The notes: generated by a model from the letters alone, not told the origin. A stretch of DNA of 64,000 bases from Phymatolithon calcareum (GCA_977006965.1 OZ345352.1:1798001-1862000), one strand, 5' to 3'. Counted from the stretch's first letter, positions 1 to 11,879 are shown. Made by a program: numbers and translations.

Positions 1-651
1 GTGACGGGACGGATTGGGCAAGTAGAGGATGGAGAGTTAGATTTGGAGAGAAATGAGAGAGGGTAACGGTGACAATCGTGGTTCCGCAATACAGTGGGCG
101 TGATGGGAAAAGATGACGAGAGGAGTGGAGGTGTGAGGAAGGTGAATTGCGAAGAATGCGGTGTGTGGGGGGAAGGACGAGAGGTGCAAGTGCGACAGTC
201 TGAGATTGGGGCAGCGGAAGGTGGCGGAAGTGAAGAGTACAAAGCGTACAAATAGATTGCGGGAAATGCAGTGCGCCCTTTTCAGACTTACGAACTATGT
301 GGTGGTGCGGCGGGTTGACAGACCTCTCAAGCAGACCCTGTAGCGATAAGCTGCAAGGTTGCTCCAAAAAGTCCGGCTTGGGAGCTATTTCAAAATCACA
401 CTAACGAAGATGCTCTTGTCCCACTTTTCAAATTTTAAGAGAAACAAGGTACACACCAAGTTACACGCCATCATTTCATGTCGCGCTCCACATACTGTAC
501 GCTGTGTTCTCATGGTGTGGCACGTTGAATTTGGTGGTACGACTTGAAAATGCTGTGGAAGACCGACCAGTGAGTTAATAAGTTTACGGGAAAGTTATTA
601 AGAACACGTCTAAAACTACTATATGGGTGACTGGGGAGTGATAACATTACT

Positions 652-670
652 GTGCTGCGTCTAGCAGCAC
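652..670 (-). promoter_or_regulatory. conserved 3' hairpin of secreted-protein gene (copy 1)
   Basis: Perfect 7-bp stem with a 5-base loop, about 120 bp past the stop codon at 788. The same structure lies past the stop of every paralogue, with compensatory stem changes (see 11781 and 18845). It is probably a 3' UTR or 3'-end element; the function is inferred. Confidence 0.5.
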
Positions 671-787
671 CTTCTCACATGAGTTATGAATGTTTCTCCG
701 CCAAATATAAAATTCAACACTGAAATTCGTCCTTTCCATTCCGTTCCGTTTCGTTCCTCCGTGCACTATGATGCAGGAAAGACAAGG

Positions 788-1306
788 TTAGTGGGTGAGC
801 GTTTTGAAAGCAACGCAGTCACGAAGCGGGTATCCACGAGGATGCACATTCTTCACCACATTGCCCTTCTTGTCCAACACCTGGTACGCGGTGAGCGGAA
901 CGATGAAGCACTTGTGGTTGAGGAAATGAGCCTGGTTCTGCTGCGGGGTTTCATGTCCGATTCCGGAGAGATCCACATACTTGCCGTGGTACTTGTAGAT
1001 ACCGTAGGACTTGAAGAAGCTGGGGGAGAACTTCTGCTTCAGTCCGTAAGGGTACCACTTGGAGATGGGAATGAAGTTTTTGTATTTGTAGGTGATGTAG
1101 GCCTCGCCGGTGGAATCAACATGACCGATTCTGGTTCCGTCCTTGGCACAGATGGGAGCGGTGAATGGGCGGTCGTTCTTGACACCAACCTTAAAGGTGC
1201 TTCGGTAGTCGCAGAAGCGGAAGCGGCACTTGTTATAGCATGTTGCTTCGGATACGGCGATGGCGACGAGGGCGAGGGCGAGTGCGAAAGCTGCGATCTT
1301 GGCCAT
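788..1306 (-). CDS. small secreted six-cysteine protein (array copy 1)
   Basis: 172 residues. The N-terminus is a clear signal peptide (MAKI, then an Ala/Leu/Val-rich core to about residue 20, probable cleavage after SEA). The mature part is basic and rich in Lys, Tyr and aromatic residues. Six Cys are present: three near the new N-terminus (a CxxxC pair then C), one in an IC-AKDG motif, two towards the C-terminus. All six are kept in the diverged paralogues at 11880 and 18945, which suggests three disulfides in an extracellular domain. I recognise no family. Paralogues are most alike around AKDGT.IGHVDSTGEAY, SPSFFKSY and GHETPQQNQA. The ATG is the only sensible start and lies about 95 bp from a TATA box. 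No intron is visible. Confidence 0.88.
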   Translation of the reverse strand: MAKIAAFALALALVAIAVSEATCYNKCRFRFCDYRSTFKVGVKNDRPFTAPICAKDGTRIGHVDSTGEAYITYKYKNFIPISKWYPYGLKQKFSPSFFKSYGIYKYHGKYVDLSGIGHETPQQNQAHFLNHKCFIVPLTAYQVLDKKGNVVKNVHPRGYPLRDCVAFKTLTH

Positions 1307-1398
1307 TTTAATGGTGGAGAAGATGAGAAGGAAGGAGTGGTGGTTGGAAGGGAGTGTGAATTGGTTGAGGAAATCGGCAATTGACCGGCAATGCTATA

Positions 1399-1406
1399 CT
1401 TTTATA
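1399..1406 (-). promoter_or_regulatory. TATA box (TATAAAAG) of secreted-protein gene, copy 1
   Basis: TATAAAAG on the minus strand, 93 bp upstream of the ATG at 1306. All five family members have a TATA box at a similar distance, which predicts a 5' UTR of about 60-70 nt. Confidence 0.65.
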
Positions 1407-4403
1407 CCCATACGGTATCTTACCGTTGCGATGGAGCATCACATGTATGGGTACGAGGGGGCTGATGTCAGAATATTGTACAGCACTGCGCGAAATGCAC
1501 ACGCACACTTCAAGTCATGTTTTGGCATGGACCGGTGTGAAAAATGGAATGGTAGAGTGTTGACGGAAGCAGAAAGCGTAATGGTGCATGTACAATATTA
1601 TGAACAGCGCAGCTGGAATATAATATGTGTGTACTACGAACAATGTATTGCATGTTCGAGCATTACTGAGTTAGTGCAGTAGCGGGAGTGCACAGTACAT
1701 TTTGTAGAAATGGAAGCAATGTAGCCCCTTCAACATGGCCGATCAATTTCAGGGCTCTCCCAAATTCAGGCATGTCTACGGTACATAAATGTACTTTTGA
1801 TTTGTTCTGACTAAAATTTCGGGATGTGCACCGTCCTCGCACCGTCCTCGCTGTACACAGCGAGAGAGAGAGAGAGAGAGAAAGTTTGTAATAGCGCAGA
1901 ACTACTGAAGGTAAAACAGCAAATTACCCTCTACTAACTAGGATCGAGTTGTATGTAGAATGGTTGGAAAAGTGGATATCTGCCACGGCGCGATGCGCTT
2001 CCTCCCACAACTGTCCCGCGCAGGTTGATCGGTGCCCCAAACCGGCTCAGAAACGTGGTCATGAGCACGGAACGAGGAAACACATGAATGTGAAGGAGAC
2101 TTTTGTACATCTTCACGTACCGTAATCATGTGACCACAGCTGTGTGTTGCCACACCAATTGTTACGCTTCGGCTACCTACCCGCTTCGTGAGTGCAAGGC
2201 GTAGGTGAAAGAAAATAGGGAGTATGGCTACATAGTGGATGCGAAAGGAACGGAGGTGAAGAAAGAATGTTGATTGTAATCATATGTGTGTCTGTTCTAT
2301 CCTGTGATGCGATGGTGGCACGTTATATACGAAGGCGACACTGTATCGTTGCTGCTGTGCGGCCTCTGTGACGACGAGAGTGCAAACGATAGTGCGGGCA
2401 CACAAGTGTGTAACAGAAGGTGCAGAGCTGGAAATGCGTGCGGTATTTGTGGTGGTGCGGAGTTGGTGCCAAATCGGGATTTGCGCGGTGCGAGTGTGCG
2501 CAGTAATAATATTATTATCAGTGGGCAACAATGCGGGAATGTTGCCAAATTGGGATGGTTCAGGGTGGGAGGTTGTTGAACATGAAGCGCGATATGCAGT
2601 GCGAAAGGCGCTTCACATACCGTTCGCTAGTATGGCCAGTGGAATGCTTTAGCACGGAGAGGCTGTACGGATAAGGTGGATGGGTAAGGTGGATGGGCAA
2701 GGTGGATGGAGGTGGAAGCGTGTGCGGGTGTGGTGGGGGTCATCAAGCGTGTGTATCCCTGTTTCAAGTCTAACATCACGTCTTCTCACAACAGTACAGT
2801 ACAATGTGTACAGTAGATTAGAGTTGTATCGCATTTCGTGCTCCACTGAACAGCAGTAAGTTAATCTGTCGTGGTCTCAAGGGTGAGCATCTGATTACCG
2901 GGGTGTATGTGCATTGGTGTACTGCAGTGCTGGACAGGTGCTGATACGTTGGTGTTGTTTGAAGCGCGTGTATTGATCTCCATCTGTACAGTATGTTTGT
3001 AATGAGCAGGTTTTGCGGGCAGGATGATGCCTAATTTGCACGTATCACAAACTGTATGTGTTGCTTGTGGACGCATATGATACAGAAGTAGGGCTATAGT
3101 ATACTGTACAGTATCATAGAAGGCTGCATTTCTGTCTGGTTGGACAGTACCAGCAGGACAGGACAGTACCGTAAAGTTACAGCAGCGAAAGTTGGGAGCG
3201 GAACACATGGGCATATTGACAAGGATGCAAAGGGTTAGTAGAGTAAAGTTTAAAGGAGGGAAAAGATGGATGTTTTTTTTTAGATTTGGGGGAAGGGGGC
3301 GTGTGATTGGGGGTTGTAAGTGGCGAAGTGCAGGTATTGGCAGGAAGGAAGCGTCGATTCTGCGCTTCATCAGGGTCCTTCTCCATTGTTGGGACACAGA
3401 GACACTTATGCACTTGTTTACTATCTCCCGACACGGTCACACGGACTGAAGCGTCTGAAATCGTCCGAAACGTATATTTTGGACACCGTTTAGCCACAAA
3501 ACATAGTCAATGGTACAAAATGTTTGTCAACCTCATGTTTTGTGATAAGCCGAGAAACATGAGATTGACATGCTTGTCGTTTTGTGCGGGCGAGGTGGTG
3601 TGTCATGCTCGGTGGCGGCACGACAGGGATGTTGTGGCTGTGGCTGCGGCTGGGAGGTGGCATCCATCGGATGGACCGTATGGACTGGATGCATCGGATT
3701 GTACTCCGATATGGTGTAAGTGGGACACGACGGTTGCGCATTGTGCATTGTGGTGACGGGACGGATTGGGCAAGTAGAGGATGGAGAGTTAGATTTGGAG
3801 AGAAATGAGAGAGGGTAACGGTGGCAATCGTGGTTCCGCAATACAGTGGGCGTGATGGGAAAAGATGACGAGAGGAGTGGAGGTGTGAGGAAGGTGAATT
3901 GCGAAGAATGCGGTGTGTGGGGGGAAGGACGAGAGGTGCAAGTGCGACAGTCTGAGATTGGGGCAGCGGAAGGTGGCGGAAGTGAAGAGTACAAAGCGTA
4001 CAAATAGATTGCGGGAAATGCAGTGCGCCCTTTTCAGACTTACGAACTATGTGGTGGTGCGGCGGGTTGACAGACCTCTCAAGCAGACCCTGTAGCGATA
4101 AGCTGCAAGGTTGCTCCAAAAAGTCCGGCTTGGGAGCTATTTCAAAATCACACTAACGAAGATGCTCTTGTCCCACTTTTCAAATTTTAAGAGAAACAAG
4201 GTACACACCAAGTTACACGCCATCATTTCATGTCGCGCTCCACATACTGTACGCTGTGTTCTCATGGTGTGGCACGTTGAATTTGGTGGTACGACTTGAA
4301 AATGCTGTGGAAGACCGACCAGTGAGTTAATAAGTTTACGGGAAAGTTATTAAGAACACGTCTAAAACTACTATATGGGTGACTGGGGAGTGATAACATT
4401 ACT

Positions 4404-4422
4404 GTGCTGCGTCTAGCAGCAC
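4404..4422 (-). promoter_or_regulatory. conserved 3' hairpin (copy 2)
   Basis: Identical to the hairpin at 652-670, at the same distance past the stop codon at 4540. Confidence 0.5.
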
Positions 4423-4539
4423 CTTCTCACATGAGTTATGAATGTTTCTCCGCCAAATATAAAATTCAACACTGAAATTCGTCCTTTCCATTCCGTTCCG
4501 TTTCGTTCCTCCGTGCACTATGATGCAGGAAAGACAAGG

Positions 4540-5058
4540 TTAGTGGGTGAGCGTTTTGAAAGCAACGCAGTCACGAAGCGGGTATCCACGAGGATGCACA
4601 TTCTTCACCACATTGCCCTTCTTGTCCAACACCTGGTACGCGGTGAGCGGAACGATGAAGCACTTGTGGTTGAGGAAATGAGCCTGGTTCTGCTGCGGGG
4701 TTTCATGTCCGATTCCGGAGAGATCCACATACTTGCCGTGGTACTTGTAGATACCGTAGGACTTGAAGAAGCTGGGGGAGAACTTCTGCTTCAGTCCGTA
4801 AGGGTACCACTTGGAGATGGGAATGAAGTTTTTGTATTTGTAGGTGATGTAGGCCTCGCCGGTGGAATCAACATGACCGATTCTGGTTCCGTCCTTGGCA
4901 CAGATGGGAGCGGTGAATGGGCGGTCGTTCTTGACACCAACCTTAAAGGTGCTTCGGTAGTCGCAGAAGCGGAAGCGGCACTTGTTATAGCATGTTGCTT
5001 CGGATACGGCGATGGCGACGAGGGCGAGGGCGAGTGCGAAAGCTGCGATCTTGGCCAT
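4540..5058 (-). CDS. small secreted six-cysteine protein (array copy 2)
   Basis: Protein sequence identical to the copy at 788-1306 (172 residues, signal peptide, six Cys). It sits at the same place in its repeat unit with the same TATA box and 3' hairpin, so it should be an expressed extra dose rather than a diverged copy. No inactivating change is visible. Confidence 0.88.
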   Translation of the reverse strand: MAKIAAFALALALVAIAVSEATCYNKCRFRFCDYRSTFKVGVKNDRPFTAPICAKDGTRIGHVDSTGEAYITYKYKNFIPISKWYPYGLKQKFSPSFFKSYGIYKYHGKYVDLSGIGHETPQQNQAHFLNHKCFIVPLTAYQVLDKKGNVVKNVHPRGYPLRDCVAFKTLTH

Positions 5059-5150
5059 TTTAATGGTGGAGAAGATGAGAAGGAAGGAGTGGTGGTTGGA
5101 AGGGAGTGTGAATTGGTTGAGGAAATCGGCAATTGACCGGCAATGCTATA

Positions 5151-5158
5151 CTTTTATA
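5151..5158 (-). promoter_or_regulatory. TATA box (TATAAAAG), copy 2
   Basis: Same element as at 1399-1406, 93 bp upstream of the ATG at 5058. Confidence 0.65.
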
Positions 5159-8155
5159 CCCATACGGTATCTTACCGTTGCGATGGAGCATCACATGTAT
5201 GGGTACGAGGGGGCTGATGTCAGAATATTGTACAGCACTGCGCGAAATGCACACGCACACTTCAAGTCATGTTTTGGCATGGACCGGTGTGAAAAATGGA
5301 ATGGTAGAGTGTTGACGGAAGCAGAAAGCGTAATGGTGCATGTACAATATTATGAACAGCGCAGCTGGAATATAATATGTGTGTACTACGAACAATGTAT
5401 TGCATGTTCGAGCATTACTGAGTTAGTGCAGTAGCGGGAGTGCACAGTACATTTTGTAGAAATGGAAGCAATGTAGCCCCTTCAACATGGCCGATCAATT
5501 TCAGGGCTCTCCCAAATTCAGGCATGTCTACGGTACATAAATGTACTTTTGATTTGTTCTGACTAAAATTTCGGGATGTGCACCGTCCTCGCACCGTCCT
5601 CGCTGTACACAGCGAGAGAGAGAGAGAGAGAGAAAGTTTGTAATAGCGCAGAACTACTGAAGGTAAAACAGCAAATTACCCTCTACTAACTAGGATCGAG
5701 TTGTATGTAGAATGGTTGGAAAAGTGGATATCTGCCACGGCGCGATGCGCTTCCTCCCACAACTGTCCCGCGCAGGTTGATCGGTGCCCCAAACCGGCTC
5801 AGAAACGTGGTCATGAGCACGGAACGAGGAAACACATGAATGTGAAGGAGACTTTTGTACATCTTCACGTACCGTAATCATGTGACCACAGCTGTGTGTT
5901 GCCACACCAATTGTTACGCTTCGGCTACCTACCCGCTTCGTGAGTGCAAGGCGTAGGTGAAAGAAAATAGGGAGTATGGCTACATAGTGGATGCGAAAGG
6001 AACGGAGGTGAAGAAAGAATGTTGATTGTAATCATATGTGTGTCTGTTCTATCCTGTGATGCGATGGTGGCACGTTATATACGAAGGCGACACTGTATCG
6101 TTGCTGCTGTGCGGCCTCTGTGACGACGAGAGTGCAAACGATAGTGCGGGCACACAAGTGTGTAACAGAAGGTGCAGAGCTGGAAATGCGTGCGGTATTT
6201 GTGGTGGTGCGGAGTTGGTGCCAAATCGGGATTTGCGCGGTGCGAGTGTGCGCAGTAATAATATTATTATCAGTGGGCAACAATGCGGGAATGTTGCCAA
6301 ATTGGGATGGTTCAGGGTGGGAGGTTGTTGAACATGAAGCGCGATATGCAGTGCGAAAGGCGCTTCACATACCGTTCGCTAGTATGGCCAGTGGAATGCT
6401 TTAGCACGGAGAGGCTGTACGGATAAGGTGGATGGGTAAGGTGGATGGGCAAGGTGGATGGAGGTGGAAGCGTGTGCGGGTGTGGTGGGGGTCATCAAGC
6501 GTGTGTATCCCTGTTTCAAGTCTAACATCACGTCTTCTCACAACAGTACAGTACAATGTGTACAGTAGATTAGAGTTGTATCGCATTTCGTGCTCCACTG
6601 AACAGCAGTAAGTTAATCTGTCGTGGTCTCAAGGGTGAGCATCTGATTACCGGGGTGTATGTGCATTGGTGTACTGCAGTGCTGGACAGGTGCTGATACG
6701 TTGGTGTTGTTTGAAGCGCGTGTATTGATCTCCATCTGTACAGTATGTTTGTAATGAGCAGGTTTTGCGGGCAGGATGATGCCTAATTTGCACGTATCAC
6801 AAACTGTATGTGTTGCTTGTGGACGCATATGATACAGAAGTAGGGCTATAGTATACTGTACAGTATCATAGAAGGCTGCATTTCTGTCTGGTTGGACAGT
6901 ACCAGCAGGACAGGACAGTACCGTAAAGTTACAGCAGCGAAAGTTGGGAGCGGAACACATGGGCATATTGACAAGGATGCAAAGGGTTAGTAGAGTAAAG
7001 TTTAAAGGAGGGAAAAGATGGATGTTTTTTTTTAGATTTGGGGGAAGGGGGCGTGTGATTGGGGGTTGTAAGTGGCGAAGTGCAGGTATTGGCAGGAAGG
7101 AAGCGTCGATTCTGCGCTTCATCAGGGTCCTTCTCCATTGTTGGGACACAGAGACACTTATGCACTTGTTTACTATCTCCCGACACGGTCACACGGACTG
7201 AAGCGTCTGAAATCGTCCGAAACGTATATTTTGGACACCGTTTAGCCACAAAACATAGTCAATGGTACAAAATGTTTGTCAACCTCATGTTTTGTGATAA
7301 GCCGAGAAACATGAGATTGACATGCTTGTCGTTTTGTGCGGGCGAGGTGGTGTGTCATGCTCGGTGGCGGCACGACAGGGATGTTGTGGCTGTGGCTGCG
7401 GCTGGGAGGTGGCATCCATCGGATGGACCGTATGGACTGGATGCATCGGATTGTACTCCGATATGGTGTAAGTGGGACACGACGGTTGCGCATTGTGCAT
7501 TGTGGTGACGGGACGGATTGGGCAAGTAGAGGATGGAGAGTTAGATTTGGAGAGAAATGAGAGAGGGTAACGGTGGCAATCGTGGTTCCGCAATACAGTG
7601 GGCGTGATGGGAAAAGATGACGAGAGGAGTGGAGGTGTGAGGAAGGTGAATTGCGAAGAATGCGGTGTGTGGGGGGAAGGACGAGAGGTGCAAGTGCGAC
7701 AGTCTGAGATTGGGGCAGCGGAAGGTGGCGGAAGTGAAGAGTACAAAGCGTACAAATAGATTGCGGGAAATGCAGTGCGCCCTTTTCAGACTTACGAACT
7801 ATGTGGTGGTGCGGCGGGTTGACAGACCTCTCAAGCAGACCCTGTAGCGATAAGCTGCAAGGTTGCTCCAAAAAGTCCGGCTTGGGAGCTATTTCAAAAT
7901 CACACTAACGAAGATGCTCTTGTCCCACTTTTCAAATTTTAAGAGAAACAAGGTACACACCAAGTTACACGCCATCATTTCATGTCGCGCTCCACATACT
8001 GTACGCTGTGTTCTCATGGTGTGGCACGTTGAATTTGGTGGTACGACTTGAAAATGCTGTGGAAGACCGACCAGTGAGTTAATAAGTTTACGGGAAAGTT
8101 ATTAAGAACACGTCTAAAACTACTATATGGGTGACTGGGGAGTGATAACATTACT

Positions 8156-8174
8156 GTGCTGCGTCTAGCAGCAC
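8156..8174 (-). promoter_or_regulatory. conserved 3' hairpin (copy 3)
   Basis: Identical to the hairpin at 652-670, about 120 bp past the stop codon at 8292. Confidence 0.5.
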
Positions 8175-8291
8175 CTTCTCACATGAGTTATGAATGTTTC
8201 TCCGCCAAATATAAAATTCAACACTGAAATTCGTCCTTTCCATTCCGTTCCGTTTCGTTCCTCCGTGCACTATGATGCAGGAAAGACAAGG

Positions 8292-8810
8292 TTAGTGGGT
8301 GAGCGTTTTGAAAGCAACGCAGTCACGAAGCGGGTATCCACGAGGATGCACATTCTTCACCACATTGCCCTTCTTGTCCAACACCTGGTACGCGGTGAGC
8401 GGAACGATGAAGCACTTGTGGTTGAGGAAATGAGCCTGGTTCTGCTGCGGGGTTTCATGTCCGATTCCGGAGAGATCCACATACTTGCCGTGGTACTTGT
8501 AGATACCGTAGGACTTGAAGAAGCTGGGGGAGAACTTCTGCTTCAGTCCGTAAGGGTACCACTTGGAGATGGGAATGAAGTTTTTGTATTTGTAGGTGAT
8601 GTAGGCCTCGCCGGTGGAATCAACATGACCGATTCTGGTTCCGTCCTTGGCACAGATGGGAGCGGTGAATGGGCGGTCGTTCTTGACACCAACCTTAAAG
8701 GTGCTTCGGTAGTCGCAGAAGCGGAAGCGGCACTTGTTATAGCATGTTGCTTCGGATACGGCGATGGCGACGAGGGCGAGGGCGAGTGCGAAAGCTGCGA
8801 TCTTGGCCAT
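8292..8810 (-). CDS. small secreted six-cysteine protein (array copy 3)
   Basis: Identical to the proteins at 788-1306 and 4540-5058. It lies well inside the truncated third unit, so gene, promoter and 3' hairpin are all complete. Function is unknown; an abundant extracellular or cell-wall protein is a reasonable guess from the signal peptide, basic Lys/Tyr-rich mature chain, conserved cysteines and gene amplification. Confidence 0.88.
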   Translation of the reverse strand: MAKIAAFALALALVAIAVSEATCYNKCRFRFCDYRSTFKVGVKNDRPFTAPICAKDGTRIGHVDSTGEAYITYKYKNFIPISKWYPYGLKQKFSPSFFKSYGIYKYHGKYVDLSGIGHETPQQNQAHFLNHKCFIVPLTAYQVLDKKGNVVKNVHPRGYPLRDCVAFKTLTH

Positions 8811-8902
8811 TTTAATGGTGGAGAAGATGAGAAGGAAGGAGTGGTGGTTGGAAGGGAGTGTGAATTGGTTGAGGAAATCGGCAATTGACCGGCAATGCTA
8901 TA

Positions 8903-8910
8903 CTTTTATA
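8903..8910 (-). promoter_or_regulatory. TATA box (TATAAAAG), copy 3
   Basis: Same element as at 1399-1406, 93 bp upstream of the ATG at 8810. Confidence 0.65.
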
Positions 8911-10216
8911 CCCATACGGTATCTTACCGTTGCGATGGAGCATCACATGTATGGGTACGAGGGGGCTGATGTCAGAATATTGTACAGCACTGCGCGAAAT
9001 GCACACGCACACTTCAAGTCATGTTTTGGCATGGACCGGTGTGAAAAATGGAATGGTAGAGTGTTGACGGAAGCAGAAAGCGTAATGGTGCATGTACAAT
9101 ATTATGAACAGCGCAGCTGGAATATAATATGTGTGTACTACGAACAATGTATTGCATGTTCGAGCATTACTGAGTTAGTGCAGTAGCGGGAGTGCACAGT
9201 ACATTTTGTAGAAATGGAAGCAATGTAGCCCCTTCAACATGGCCGATCAATTTCAGGGCTCTCCCAAATTCAGGCATGTCTACGGTACATAAATGTACTT
9301 TTGATTTGTTCTGACTAAAATTTCGGGATGTGCACCGTCCTCGCACCGTCCTCGCTGTACACAGCGAGAGAGAGAGAGAGAGAGAAAGTTTGTAATAGCG
9401 CAGAACTACTGAAGGTAAAACAGCAAATTACCCTCTACTAACTAGGATCGAGTTGTATGTAGAATGGTTGGAAAAGTGGATATCTGCCACGGCGCGATGC
9501 GCTTCCTCCCACAACTGTCCCGCGCAGGTTGATCGGTGCCCCAAACCGGCTCAGAAACGTGGTCATGAGCACGGAACGAGGAAACACATGAATGTGAAGG
9601 AGACTTTTGTACATCTTCACGTACCGTAATCATGTGACCACAGCTGTGTGTTGCCACACCAATTGTTACGCTTCGGCTACCTACCCGCTTCGTGAGTGCA
9701 AGGCGTAGGTGAAAGAAAATAGGGAGTATGGCTACATAGTGGATGCGAAAGGAACGGAGGTGAAGAAAGAATGTTGATTGTAATCATATGTGTGTCTGTT
9801 CTATCCTGTGATGCGATGGTGGCACGTTATATACGAAGGCGACACTGTATCGTTGCTGCTGTGCGGCCTCTGTGACGACGAGAGTGCAAACGATAGTGCG
9901 GGCACGCAAGTGTGCAACAGAAGGTGCAGAGCTGGAAATGCGTGCGGTATTTGTGGTGGTGCGGAGTTGGTGCCAAATCGGGATTTGCGCGGTGCGAGTG
10001 TGCGCAGTAATAATATTATTATCAGTGGGCAACAATGCGGGAATGTTGCCAAATTGGGATGGTTCAGGGTGGGAGGTTGTTGAACATGAAGCGCGATATG
10101 CAGTGCGAAAGACGCTTCACATATCCCTCCTACTCCTATTACATAAGTCCTTACATATACCCTAGATTTTTAGTAACGCCCGCTTTTTAATTCAGATATC
10201 CTGGAAGAAAGAAGAA

Positions 10217-10405
10217 GAAGGAGAAGAAGTGGAGATTTTTATTATAGTGTTACCAACGCATCTGCAGACGCTTGGGGCAACACTTCTGATGAGCCACGAG
10301 GACTCAACTCAGAGCCCAGAGGCTCCATTTCGCATAAAAACGGCTATAGTCAGCAAAATTAGAAAACCTACCTCTGATCTCAACGGAGAGATCTCGAGGG
10401 GGAAA
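10217..10405 (-). mobile_element. SINE-like family D element, 5'-truncated (D1)
   Basis: About 189 bp, closely matching 31965-32150 and 59325-59510. It is flanked by a perfect 15-bp TSD, TGGAAGAAAGAAGAA, at 10202-10216 and 10406-10420. Read on the minus strand it ends in a LINE-A-like tail followed by CTT repeats. The GC-rich 5' monomers of the longer copies are missing, so this is a 5'-truncated insertion made by target-primed reverse transcription. Confidence 0.88.
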
Positions 10406-10697
10406 TGGAAGAAAGAAGAACTACTGGTGATATACCTTAGATTCAGTAGTCGACGCAATCCAGGAGCTCAGCCCCAAGAACACGAAGTGGAAATATAGGA
10501 AACTGAACTTAGCGCGATGACATACCTCTCCGGTGCTAAATAGACTGCGAGGGCTTCATGTAAACTCACATCCATCCATCCTTAGTCTCTCATAAGTGAA
10601 GCTGACCAAGGCACACCGGGAAGGAGGATGTTTCGAAAACTCATCCCGCTTTTTCCGCTCTGCCAACGCTTCGGGCTAGTGTCCACAGTGATTAAGT

Positions 10698-11539
10698 GGG
10701 GATATGTGTTGATTTATTTTAAAAGCTCCCAAGGCGTCTCTTAAAGAGTAACAGGGCCGCTTTCGCACTATTTTCTAAGCTCACGTAGTTTGAGTGTTCA
10801 GTATATCCTTGATTCGTATTTCTCTCCCAACAAGTGCTCCAGTGAGTCGCTTACATTCATATTCAATTTCAGGACTAATCTTGGATGAAGATAGAATGCG
10901 TTGGAGCGCGACCAGCTCAATCACGGCTGTGACACCAAAGTATGCACCAAGTACTGATTTTCTCCAAAGAGGTGCTCTATGGAATATCAGCCGTAGGCAT
11001 CGCAACCGTGTAGACCTTTCTCTTACGCGGAGAACCATCGGTAGATTGTTCGAATCAGTTGGTATCTCGATCGATCTTCCCTCTTCTTCCTCTGCCCATA
11101 ACTCAATTATTTCTCTTCGTCGCCCTTTCTTTGAGACTGAGCCCTCCTTAGCTTTGTCGAGAGCTTGCTGCAGATCTTCATATTTCTTGAGGCACTCTAT
11201 GTCCTTGGTTGCCTCCTTAATATCTTCATCTCTCCCAGAATACTCATCTGCTTCGTCGAGGCGCTTCTTCTGTCTCACTAGACTCGCAGAGAACCTTTCT
11301 GCTTGGTGTCTTCTCCTCACGGCAGGTGGTTCTAGTCGGCACAGAACTCGCATTCTTCCATGGCGGTGCTGGGCATATGTCCCAAAAACATACTTGAAGA
11401 ATAAACCTTCTGCAGATTCGATTGCTGATTGTAATCGCTTTGTCAGAGGCGTGACGTGGAGTGCATACTCCCACTTTGGCAAAATAAGCGACTTGAAGAT
11501 TCTAATGCATGTCACAGGCTGAAAGCCTCGAACATTGAC
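10698..11539 (-). mobile_element. LINE family B, 5'-truncated copy (B2)
   Basis: 842 bp bounded by a perfect 12-bp TSD, CAGTGATTAAGT, at 10686-10697 and 11540-11551. It holds only the C-terminal part of the LINE B reverse-transcriptase ORF and the 3' end (an A-rich AAAATAAATC-type tail on the minus strand). It matches the C-terminus of the longer copy at 26882-28969. Confidence 0.88.
10781..11515 (-). pseudogene. LINE B ORF, C-terminal remnant
   Basis: About 244 codons open without a stop, homologous to the last 240 residues of the ORF at 26882-28969 (shared blocks: CIRIFKSL, PKWEYALHVTP, RRHQAERF, APLWRKSVLGAY). There is no reverse-transcriptase core and no start codon of its own: a dead-on-arrival 5' truncation. 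Confidence 0.85.
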
Positions 11540-11580
11540 CAGTGATTAAGTTGCTCTGCATGGCCTTCTTAGTCATAACT

Positions 11581-11714
11581 TTTTTTTATTGCAATTTTTT
11601 AAAGCCCCGCAGTCATACGAATTTACGTGCAGGGCTTCCTCAGGTGCTGCCCTCGCTAGGGCGCCTCTACTCTTATGCCTGGCATTCTATCTGAGACCCT
11701 AGCATGTGTTCGGT
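11581..11714 (-). mobile_element. SINE-like family F element (F1)
   Basis: 134 bp between perfect 13-bp direct repeats CTTAGTCATAACT (11568-11580 and 11715-11727). On the minus strand it ends ...GTGGGGCTTT-type, A-rich, then AATAAAAAAA. Related copies lie at 20456-20600 and 24481-24539. The last ~50 bp resemble the 3' end of LINE C (16800-16897), a likely mobilising partner. Confidence 0.85.
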
Positions 11715-11780
11715 CTTAGTCATAACTGAAAGGTGATTCCAAATTTGCGAGGCGCAATTAAAAAGTGCGTTGTTTACTGG

Positions 11781-11795
11781 ACTGCATCTTGCAGT
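11781..11795 (-). promoter_or_regulatory. conserved 3' hairpin of secreted-protein gene (paralogue 4)
   Basis: Stem ACTGC/GCAGT with a 5-base loop, 85-100 bp past the stop codon at 11880. Relative to the array hairpin one stem pair is A-T instead of G-C, a compensatory change. Confidence 0.5.
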
Positions 11796-11879
11796 ACTAG
11801 AGAGCTACGAAAGATGTACGTTCGGCACTTAGCTCATCTGTATATCATTTCTCCCTTCTCTAGCATATTCTACAACACA

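Larger units (their letters stand above)
1..3752. repeat. 3752-bp tandem unit, copy 1
   Basis: First copy of a direct tandem repeat; base 1 lines up with 3753 and 7505. Comparison by eye finds only isolated single-base differences, for example A at 72 against G at 3824. Each unit holds one recognisable gene (secreted protein, minus strand). The rest is non-coding, with a strong purine bias on the plus strand, a (GA)n run near 1862-1880 and a short minisatellite of about 14 bp repeated three times near 2671-2712. The window starts inside the array, so the true unit boundary is not known. Confidence 0.97.
3753..7504. repeat. 3752-bp tandem unit, copy 2
   Basis: Complete second unit of the array, virtually identical to copy 1, including the microsatellite length. 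It contains the second secreted-protein gene. Confidence 0.97.
7505..10122. repeat. 3752-bp tandem unit, copy 3 (truncated)
   Basis: Third unit. Homology stops near 10122, after about 2.6 kb, where sequence unrelated to the unit begins (a short pyrimidine-rich stretch, then a SINE-like element). It has at least two differences from copies 1 and 2, at 9906 and 9915. This is the right edge of the array. Confidence 0.95.

Noticed and set aside
686-1384. Long plus-strand open frame (232 codons) opposite the secreted-protein gene, repeated in each array unit and in weaker form at 11733 and 18867
   Set aside because: It is the mirror of a real gene with biased codon use. It is less conserved than the minus-strand protein between paralogues and has no signal peptide or domain.
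2861-4119. Minus-strand frames of 178 and 209 codons in the array unit
   Set aside because: Low-complexity His/Pro/Ser/Arg translations produced by the purine-biased strand; no domain, and several frames of similar length overlap.
10794-11522. Plus-strand frame of 242 codons
   Set aside because: Antisense shadow of the LINE B C-terminal coding sequence.
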